Below, one piece after another: positions 1 to 6,293 of a stretch of DNA of 8,725 bases (positions are counted from its first letter, which is position 1; every line of letters begins with the position of its first letter). The stretch spans positions 1 through 8,725 of the forward strand of contig JAHIVS010000300.1 in assembly GCA_018816605.1 (NCBI GenBank), read 5' to 3'. A program made the position numbers and the translations under genes. The notes below the pieces were generated by a model. It was given only the letters and a program-made list of their open reading frames with translations, was not told the origin of the DNA and made no database searches. Source of the stretch: Pseudomonadota bacterium (lineage in GTDB: Bacteria; Desulfobacterota; Desulfobacteria; Desulfobacterales; Desulfobacteraceae).

Positions 1-1
1 C

Positions 2-514
2 ATGGTGCTCCGGGCGGTTACCGGGCAAACCTTCATGACCTTTATGCCCATTTTTCTGGCCGACAACGGCCATGACCTGACCTCGGTGGGCCTGATTTTT
101 GCCCTCTTTATCATGGGAGGAACCGTAAGCGGTCTTCTGGCAGGCTATCTTGCAGACCGGATAGGGTTTAAAAAGATTTTCTTTTTTTCTTTTTTATCAA
201 TGCCCCCCACCCTGTTGTTATACCTTTTTCTACCAGGCTTCTGGGTTTATCCAAGCTCCTTTCTAGCGGGATTCTCGGTACTTGCCTCCCTTCCTTTAGG
301 GGTTGTCATGGCCCAGAAGCTGGCCCCCAAATCCAGGGCCATGGTCTCCAGCCTTATGATGGGATTTGCCTATGGACTGGGTGGGATTGTCACCCCCTTT
401 ATGGGGAAACTTGCAGATATATACGGCCTGGAAACCATTCTTTTTTATTCCGCCTTTATCCCCCTTATCTGCCTGGGATTTATCATCAAATTTCCAGAGA
501 TGGATAGGAAATAG
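2..514 (+). CDS. MFS transporter, C-terminal half (5' truncated by window edge), Fsr-like
   Basis: This is the end of a major facilitator superfamily transporter, a cytoplasmic-membrane secondary transporter probably working as an efflux pump. The visible 170 residues hold about six hydrophobic segments, as expected for TM7-TM12 of a 12-TM protein. The inter-helix motif GYLADRIGFKK lies at about residues 48-58, matching the MFS motif A between TM8 and TM9. The pattern MVLRAV near the start, VVMAQKLAP at 101-109 and MGFAYGLGG at 120-128 resembles the second half of fosmidomycin-resistance (Fsr) family proteins. The ATG at 2 is probably internal, because a complete protein would be about 400 residues and the window cuts the gene. 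The stop lies 3 bp before the radical SAM gene, so the two are almost certainly co-transcribed. The substrate is unknown; the Fsr likeness does not prove fosmidomycin export. Confidence 0.85.
   Translation: MVLRAVTGQTFMTFMPIFLADNGHDLTSVGLIFALFIMGGTVSGLLAGYLADRIGFKKIFFFSFLSMPPTLLLYLFLPGFWVYPSSFLAGFSVLASLPLGVVMAQKLAPKSRAMVSSLMMGFAYGLGGIVTPFMGKLADIYGLETILFYSAFIPLICLGFIIKFPEMDRK
506..509 (+). promoter_or_regulatory. Ribosome binding site for the radical SAM gene
   Basis: AGGA lies inside the last codons of the MFS gene, 8 nt before ATG 518. It supports 518 as the start and implies translation coupled to the upstream transporter. Confidence 0.6.
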
Positions 515-517
515 GGC

Positions 518-2227
518 ATGGAACATGATGACACCTCCAAAAAAGATACCGGTGTAAATCCCCATTTAGGAATGGACACCCCCTTTCAGGTTCTGTTGGT
601 ACAACCCCCCATTGAAGAATTTTATCTGACGGCCAAAAGAACCATCCCCTATGGCCTTGCCTCCATCTGTGCGAGCCTTGAAGCCGCTGGCTATCCCACC
701 CAGATTCTGGATGGTCTTGCCACGGACAAATCCAAATCAATTGACTACCCTAAAGAATTTTCCCATTTAACCCCCTTTTATGGACAGGATGATATCACCC
801 TGTTTTCTTTGTTTCATCAATTTAAACATTTTGGGTATAGTTATGAACACCTGGCCGCCCAGGTCCGGGAGAAAAAACCATTTCTGGTGGGAATATCCTC
901 TCTGTTCACCGCCTATGAAACCCAAGCACTGGAAACTGCAAGGATTATAAAAAAATTTTACCCAAAGGCTTATATTGTCATGGGGGGACACCACCCCACC
1001 CACTTCCCCACAGCGGTTTTGGCCTGCAAGGCTGTGGATTTTGTCCTCAGGGGGGAAGCTGAGACCTCCCTGCCCCTTCTTTGTGATGCCTTAAGAATGG
1101 GAACCGATCTTCACCATGTTCCCGGCATCGCCTTCAGGGACACAAAAGAAATTGCCATTCATCCCCCGGTCTGGATCAAGGATTTAAACACGCTTCCCCT
1201 GCCAGCCCTTTCCCGGATAAACCAATCCTATTACCAACGCAAGGGAAAGGCTTCTGTCACCATGGTTTCCAGCCGGGGCTGCCCCATGCCCTGTTCCTAT
1301 TGTTCTGTGTCTGCCACTGCCTCCCATGGCAAATTCCGCCAGCGGAATGTAAGGGGAGTTCTAAAAGAGATAGAAGAACAGGCCCAGCGACGGGATATTG
1401 GATTCATCGATTTTGAAGATGAAAACCTGGCCCTGGATAAACACTGGATAATGAACCTTCTATCGGGCTTGAATGACATATTTAAAACAAATCCCCCGGA
1501 ACTTCGGGCCATGAACGGACTCTATCCGCCCTCCCTGGATAGGGAAATCATGACTGCCATGAAAAGTGCCGGATTTAAAACCATCAACCTCTCTTTAGGT
1601 TCTTTTTCCAAAGAACAGCTGGCCCGCTTTAAACGGCCCGATGTGAGAAAGGCCCATGACCATGCCCTTGACCTTGCCCGGGATCTGGAATTGACCTGTG
1701 TGTCTTACTTGATAGCCGCGGCACCGGGTCAATCGGCCGACTGTTCTCTGAATGACCTGGTCTGCCTGGCCCAGCGCAGAACCCTGGCCGGACTTTCAAT
1801 TTTCTATCCTGCCCCGGGAAGTCTGGATTATGGGATTTGTAAGGACCAAGGCCTGCTCCCAAAAACCTTTTCATTGATGCGGTCCACGGCCTTTCCCCTG
1901 GATAACACCACCAGCAGACTTGAGGCGGTCACCCTGTTGCGCCTGGCCCGAATTTTAAATTTTATCAAAAGCCAGGTGGATACCAAGGGAGACCTTCCCC
2001 TTGCAAAGATCTATGACGGAAAGGATCTGCACCCCCCCTTTGACAGGGATCAGATCAGCCAAAAACTTGTCCAATGGTTTTTACAGGATGGGATTATCCG
2101 GGGAATGGACAAAAAAGGGAATCTTTTTGTCCATAAAACAGATCCAAACCTTTGCCGGAAATTTATTGAAAAAATCAAACAAGTTCCCCTCATGGGGGTT
2201 GAAAAAGGTCCGTTCACTTTTTGTTAA
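518..2227 (+). CDS. B12-binding-type radical SAM protein, unknown substrate
   Basis: This is a 569-residue radical SAM enzyme of the cobalamin-binding-domain type (BchE/P-methylase-like architecture). Residues about 22-190 look like a Rossmann-type B12-binding domain: VLLVQPP at 25-31, PYGLASI at 44-50, VGISS at 124-128 and GGHHPTHFP at 156-164. The radical SAM cluster motif is RGCPMPCSYC, with C255, C259 and C262 as CxxxCxxC ligands of the 4Fe-4S cluster that cleaves SAM. A barrel-like region follows (IDFEDENL at 297-304) to about residue 435, then an unrecognised C-terminal region rich in basic residues. I see no DxHxxG cobalamin lower-ligand motif, so any B12 may bind without a protein histidine, or the domain may be degenerate. 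Start choice: ATG 518 has AGGA 8 nt upstream; Met19 (572) is a poorer option because its AGGA is too close. The transporter just upstream suggests that the product or an antibiotic-like substrate is moved across the membrane. The reaction (methylation, cyclisation, other) is not determinable. Confidence 0.85.
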   Translation: MEHDDTSKKDTGVNPHLGMDTPFQVLLVQPPIEEFYLTAKRTIPYGLASICASLEAAGYPTQILDGLATDKSKSIDYPKEFSHLTPFYGQDDITLFSLFHQFKHFGYSYEHLAAQVREKKPFLVGISSLFTAYETQALETARIIKKFYPKAYIVMGGHHPTHFPTAVLACKAVDFVLRGEAETSLPLLCDALRMGTDLHHVPGIAFRDTKEIAIHPPVWIKDLNTLPLPALSRINQSYYQRKGKASVTMVSSRGCPMPCSYCSVSATASHGKFRQRNVRGVLKEIEEQAQRRDIGFIDFEDENLALDKHWIMNLLSGLNDIFKTNPPELRAMNGLYPPSLDREIMTAMKSAGFKTINLSLGSFSKEQLARFKRPDVRKAHDHALDLARDLELTCVSYLIAAAPGQSADCSLNDLVCLAQRRTLAGLSIFYPAPGSLDYGICKDQGLLPKTFSLMRSTAFPLDNTTSRLEAVTLLRLARILNFIKSQVDTKGDLPLAKIYDGKDLHPPFDRDQISQKLVQWFLQDGIIRGMDKKGNLFVHKTDPNLCRKFIEKIKQVPLMGVEKGPFTFC

Positions 2228-2287
2228 AACCGACATTCCCTGTGATCCAGACAATAAAGACTATGAGGAAACTAAATAAATTATATT

Positions 2288-3199
2288 CTACCGGGCCCTG
2301 GAGACCATAAAGATACCGGCAACCATGAGCAGGGTAGCCGCCACCAGGGACAGGTCCAGGCGGGTGCCGCCCAAAAACACATCGGCATACAAGCCAACCA
2401 CCGGCGTCAGAAAGAAAAATGCCCCCACAGAAACGGCGCTGAAATTGGCAATAAAGTATTGAATTGAAACCCAGCAGAAAATGGTCATAATAACAACCTG
2501 ATAGACCATGGCAGCGATGAATGGAGCATCGTATTGGGAGATGTGCCAGGTTTCTATTGTAGATGAGAAAACAAACATGAACCCGATACCCACCAGAAAC
2601 TTCCAGAATAGTAATCGCCACTTATCATACCCCAGGTTATTGATCAGCCGTTTTTCGTAGACATAACAGGCTGACAAAAGGATTCCCCCCACCAGTACCA
2701 GAATATCCCCCATTAATTGCGATTTTCCAAACTCAATGGATTGTTTTAAGCAAAGGAACAGTCCTGCAAATCCCATTAATGACCCCAGCATTTTTTTCAG
2801 GGAAAAGGATTCATTAATAATGAACATGGGTCCGAAAAAAGTAATAAAAAGGGGAAAACTGAATTGGAGAAAGGCTGATTTCCCGGCGGTGGTAAATTGG
2901 GTGCCCACATAGAAAAAACAGATCTGAACCCCCATGAGCAAACCGGAAATAACCGTACCGTTGATTTCTGCCCGTCTGAGCCGCCAGTCCTTTTTCAGGT
3001 AGATCAGAACGGCCAGCAGCAGGGGCATGGAAAGACTAAAACGGATGGCACCCATGAAAATAGGCGGCATTCTATCCACGGCCACTTTAACTGCAATGGG
3101 GCCACAGGCAAAAAGAATGATGACCAAAGATAACCATAACACCCCAAGCCATTTAAATTGCTGCTGGCCTTCGACTTGTCTGTATTCTATTGTTTTCAT
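2288..3199 (-). CDS. EamA/DMT-family membrane transporter
   Basis: This is a 303-residue polytopic membrane protein of the drug/metabolite transporter superfamily, EamA type. About ten hydrophobic helices are arranged as two five-helix repeats. The first repeat runs from about residues 17 to 150, starting with the segment at LGVLWLSLVIILF. The second runs from about 165 to 300, ending in VAATLLMVAGIFMVS. The short basic loops (KKDWRLRR at 69-76, EKRLINN at 182-188) are typical. Family length is usually 280-310, so it is complete. Known members mostly export amino acids or small metabolites. It starts 9 bp after the isomerase stop with only a weak purine-rich RBS (AAAGAA), so it probably relies on operon translation. 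Its place at the end of a three-enzyme chain-elongation operon suggests that it exports the pathway product or a derivative, but import is not excluded. Confidence 0.88.
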   Translation of the reverse strand: MKTIEYRQVEGQQQFKWLGVLWLSLVIILFACGPIAVKVAVDRMPPIFMGAIRFSLSMPLLLAVLIYLKKDWRLRRAEINGTVISGLLMGVQICFFYVGTQFTTAGKSAFLQFSFPLFITFFGPMFIINESFSLKKMLGSLMGFAGLFLCLKQSIEFGKSQLMGDILVLVGGILLSACYVYEKRLINNLGYDKWRLLFWKFLVGIGFMFVFSSTIETWHISQYDAPFIAAMVYQVVIMTIFCWVSIQYFIANFSAVSVGAFFFLTPVVGLYADVFLGGTRLDLSLVAATLLMVAGIFMVSRAR

Positions 3200-3208
3200 A
3201 ATTTTTCT

Positions 3209-5128
3209 TTATTTATCCCAATACACCGGGGAATCCAGGAATCCTTTGAGAGCCGACGCGGCTGCCGTTTCCGGACTTGAAAGGATAACCCGTCCCCCTA
3301 AACCGGATCTGTTTTTCCAATTACGGTTAAATGTCGCAACGGCCGTCTGACCGGGTCCTAATTTATCCCGGCCCTGGCCAAAGCAGGGACCGCACCATGA
3401 AGGGCGGACAAGGGCACCGGCATTCTCCAGAACCTCCAGCACCTTTTGCCCTCCCAGGGCCTTATCCGGTCTTTGGCAGCGGGCAAAAATGTCCCGGCTG
3501 CCAGGATAAACCAGGAGTTCAACATGGGGGGCTACCCGTTCCCGGCAAGACTTTGATATCACCATGGCGGCCCGTAATAAATCAGAATACATCCCATTGG
3601 TGCAGGATCCGATGAACACTTTTTGTATGGGAATATCTTTGACAGCCGGATCCCCGGGGGATGTCACATTGGACGGATGAAAGGGAAGGGCAACCATCGG
3701 GGTATAATTTGACAGGTCAACCTCTTTGACAAGATCGTAAAGACAATCCTTCCGGTCTAATGGTTGACGATCTCCTGTGATTTCGATGTGGCGTTCACGA
3801 TACCATGCTGTTGTCACATCATCCAGGGCAAACACAGCGGAAATAGCTTCCGCTTCGGCCATCATATTGCAGAGGGTATGACGGTCTGCCATGGACAATC
3901 CCTGGTCTTTGTCTACAAACTCTATGTTGCTGCCCCTCAGGCCAAGGGCGTTGCCCTGGCTGATCAATGACAGGGCAATATCTTTCCCTGAAACCCAGGG
4001 GCTCAACCTGCCCTTGAAACGAATCTTCACCTGACTTCCAATGGTAAAAAAGGCAAATCCCGTGGCCCAGCCCACCCCCAGTTCCGTACTGCCGACGCCA
4101 AAACCCAAGACCCCATATGCCCCAAGGCTTCGGGTGTGTGAATCTGCTCCGGCAACCACATCTCCAGGTCGGACCAGACCTCTTTCCGGCAGAACAATAT
4201 GGAAGATTCCGTCCCCGGCAGTGGTGTAATACCGGGACGGAATCTGATAATGCCCAAGGAACGCCTTTGATATTTCGGATTGGGATTGGTGATTTTCATC
4301 CCCTGTGAAGACAAAGTGATCAAAGATGATGGCTATATTTTTAGGAATGGATTCCCTGTTCTGTATGGTCTGTTCAAAGGCATAGATGGCAAAGGGAGCC
4401 GTACCATCCGAGGCCGGAAGTAAATCACAGGCCACCCGGATGCGGTCCCCCCGAAAAAATGATTCTCCGGGATCAACCCGATGGCTGTTGACCAGTTCCC
4501 GGGTCAATGTGATGCCGGGATCATCTTGGGTGGTGCGGCAGAAGGGCTTTGGCAATAAAGGCTCATCCAATGCCCTTCTGCCCATTGAAATTAACCCGCC
4601 GGCATCCAGAATCGCCTGGTCCGTAGCATTCAGGGGAATAGGGGTATAAAAGGTGCCAAGGGTGAGATTTTTCAATATCCGGCCGTGGGTCTCAAAGGAA
4701 AAACAATTCCCTTCCCGGGCCTCTTCAACGGCTTTTGGGCACTGGACAACCATCAAGCCTAAATTCACGGCATTCCGCAAAAAAATGCTGGCCACCCCCG
4801 TCCCGCACAGGATCACCAATTCCAAACCCGCATCCCGGGCCACGGCCATTAAAGAAGCCGGAGACATCTCCCTTGAGGAGCCGATTCCAAACCGGTCACC
4901 CACCACCAGAAAGTTTTTTCCGGCCGACACCTGTCCCTTAAAATCCTTGATCAAATGAAGAAAAGCCCCTTTTTTCCAATAGTGGTCCATGCGGTCCATG
5001 TGTGGGGTAATGCAATAATCCGATGGGGTTATCTGATCGGTGTCAATGTCATCCATTTTCAGGTTCAAGGATTCATCTTTCCATACAATCAGGGCCTGGC
5101 CCTGGATAATCCTATTTTGGATGCCCAT
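3209..5128 (-). CDS. Single-chain aconitase-family isomerase, LeuD-like domain fused before LeuC-like domain
   Basis: This is a 639-residue 4Fe-4S hydro-lyase/isomerase expected to move a hydroxyl group between carbons of a malate-type acid by dehydration and rehydration. The small swivel (LeuD-like) domain comes first, at about residues 1-190. It has DDIDTDQITP at 26-35, FGIGSSRE at 80-87 with catalytic-loop S85 and R86, and SIFLRNAVNLGL at 114-125. The large (LeuC-like) domain follows, at about 205-639. It has DGTAP at 241-245, GIFHIVLPERGLVRPGD at 307-323, GADSHT at 327-332, GVGSTE at 344-349, the first cluster ligand C509 in GSCTNG, and the CxxC pair C579/C582 in WCGPCFG. All three cluster cysteines are therefore kept. 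The usual GSSREHA is GSSREMS here. Start: an upstream in-frame ATG at 5206 would run 95 bp into the dehydrogenase gene. ATG 5128 has AAAGGAG at good spacing and begins right at the domain, so I chose it. It overlaps the dehydrogenase stop by 17 bp. Substrate (isopropylmalate, citrate, homocitrate or other) is uncertain. Confidence 0.9.
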   Translation of the reverse strand: MGIQNRIIQGQALIVWKDESLNLKMDDIDTDQITPSDYCITPHMDRMDHYWKKGAFLHLIKDFKGQVSAGKNFLVVGDRFGIGSSREMSPASLMAVARDAGLELVILCGTGVASIFLRNAVNLGLMVVQCPKAVEEAREGNCFSFETHGRILKNLTLGTFYTPIPLNATDQAILDAGGLISMGRRALDEPLLPKPFCRTTQDDPGITLTRELVNSHRVDPGESFFRGDRIRVACDLLPASDGTAPFAIYAFEQTIQNRESIPKNIAIIFDHFVFTGDENHQSQSEISKAFLGHYQIPSRYYTTAGDGIFHIVLPERGLVRPGDVVAGADSHTRSLGAYGVLGFGVGSTELGVGWATGFAFFTIGSQVKIRFKGRLSPWVSGKDIALSLISQGNALGLRGSNIEFVDKDQGLSMADRHTLCNMMAEAEAISAVFALDDVTTAWYRERHIEITGDRQPLDRKDCLYDLVKEVDLSNYTPMVALPFHPSNVTSPGDPAVKDIPIQKVFIGSCTNGMYSDLLRAAMVISKSCRERVAPHVELLVYPGSRDIFARCQRPDKALGGQKVLEVLENAGALVRPSWCGPCFGQGRDKLGPGQTAVATFNRNWKNRSGLGGRVILSSPETAAASALKGFLDSPVYWDK

Positions 5129-6293
5129 GGAAGTCTTCTCCTTTCCATTGGATGAGAAGAGATTGATATTCGACTGCAATCGCTTCTCCCATGGCCCGGG
5201 TCCCAATCCATGAATGGACTGCCAGATCCCTTGTAAATAAATTTTTTTTGAAACAAATTTGAATGGCTTGTTTTAAAAAGGTTGACAGGGGTTTCAGTAA
5301 AAAGTTACCGGTACGATCATAGAGCCAGTCAAACATCATCCCCACACTCAGTATCATACCCACGGGATTGACCTGATCCAACCCGAAAAGATCCGGGGCT
5401 GATCCATGGATCGGCTCAAACATGGCATGATTCTCTCCCAGGTTGGCACTGGGTGCCATACCCAGGCCTCCCATTATCAGGGCTGCCGCATCACTGACGA
5501 TATCTCCCACAAAATTAGGACAGACCACCACATCAAACTTGTCAGGATTCTGGAGTTGTGACAGGCAAAAGGAATCTGCATAGGCAAAGGTGAGATTTAT
5601 ATCTGGATAGGCCTCTTTTCCAACCCTGGCAACCTGTTCCCTGAAAAAGGCATGGGCGGCAATAATATTGGACTTGTCCACACAGGTTACCCTTTTTTTT
5701 TGGCCCCTTTTTCGTGCCAGGTCAAAGGCAAACCGGGCGATACGATATGTGGCGTCCCGGGTTATCTCAATGCGGGTCTGCACCCTGTCATCGGTTATAA
5801 CGGATTTCCCGGTATAGGCATCTTCCGTATTTTCCCGGACAATCACATAATCAAATTCACCCTGGCCCCAGATGTCGGTCAATTGGGTCATGATTTTTGA
5901 TTTCACCCCGGATAGTTTTTTTACCGGCCGGACATTGGCATATAATCCAAGGGATTGCCGGGTCCCGATAACCGGGGCATATCCTGCAATTCTGGAATCA
6001 GGATAAGGATGGCCCGGCCGGGTCATCACCGGTTTTCCATTGACAACATGCCCCACTGCACCCAACAGGACCGCATGGGCCCGGGCACACCGATCACTTG
6101 CATCATCAGGCCATTCTTTTTCATGGGTAAGATAATACCTCCCACCGCATTCAATAAAATCGATGTCAAAGGAAACCGGTAATTCTTCCTGGGTAATTTT
6201 CAGGATATCAATGGCCCGGAAAATGATTTCCGGGCCCACTCCATCCCCTGTCAGGGCAGCAATAATGATCTTGTTTGAATCAACCTCAGACAT
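5112..6293 (-). CDS. Isocitrate/isopropylmalate-family beta-decarboxylating dehydrogenase, NAD-type
   Basis: This 393-residue enzyme should oxidise and decarboxylate a 2-hydroxy-3-carboxy acid to a 2-oxoacid, with a divalent metal. Family features are complete: GDGVGPE at 16-22; the three arginines that hold the malate part, R112 (TRQ), R122 (YANVRP) and R153 (VRENTED); catalytic Y160 and K207 (VDKSN); and metal aspartates D240, D264 and D268. D301 in HGSAPD, where NADP isocitrate dehydrogenases have lysine, points to NAD. The loop before R112 reads GYAPVIG instead of the glutamate/leucine pattern of LeuB, and RENTED is closer to isocitrate or homoisocitrate dehydrogenases. Length is slightly above the 350-360 of LeuB, with an extended loop at about 81-105 and a long C-terminal tail. 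ATG 6293 overlaps the upstream synthase stop by 8 bp and has GAGGGG 9 nt before it. I do not assign leuB: family membership is certain, the substrate is not. Confidence 0.9.
   Translation of the reverse strand: MSEVDSNKIIIAALTGDGVGPEIIFRAIDILKITQEELPVSFDIDFIECGGRYYLTHEKEWPDDASDRCARAHAVLLGAVGHVVNGKPVMTRPGHPYPDSRIAGYAPVIGTRQSLGLYANVRPVKKLSGVKSKIMTQLTDIWGQGEFDYVIVRENTEDAYTGKSVITDDRVQTRIEITRDATYRIARFAFDLARKRGQKKRVTCVDKSNIIAAHAFFREQVARVGKEAYPDINLTFAYADSFCLSQLQNPDKFDVVVCPNFVGDIVSDAAALIMGGLGMAPSANLGENHAMFEPIHGSAPDLFGLDQVNPVGMILSVGMMFDWLYDRTGNFLLKPLSTFLKQAIQICFKKNLFTRDLAVHSWIGTRAMGEAIAVEYQSLLIQWKGEDFHGHPK
5138..5144 (-). promoter_or_regulatory. Strong ribosome binding site fixing the isomerase start
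   Basis: On the minus strand AAAGGAG sits 9 nt upstream of ATG 5128, inside the end of the dehydrogenase gene. It decides for the internal start over the longer reading from 5206. Confidence 0.75.

Noticed and set aside
2214..2621. 135-residue minus-strand open frame at the convergent junction
   Set aside because: It is an out-of-frame reading of the EamA transporter gene, whose ten-helix protein is clearly the real product.
5129..5206. Longer start for the fused isomerase at ATG 5206 (26 extra residues)
   Set aside because: The extra residues lie inside the dehydrogenase gene and add no domain-like sequence. ATG 5128 has AAAGGAG at proper spacing and fits the LeuD-like domain start.
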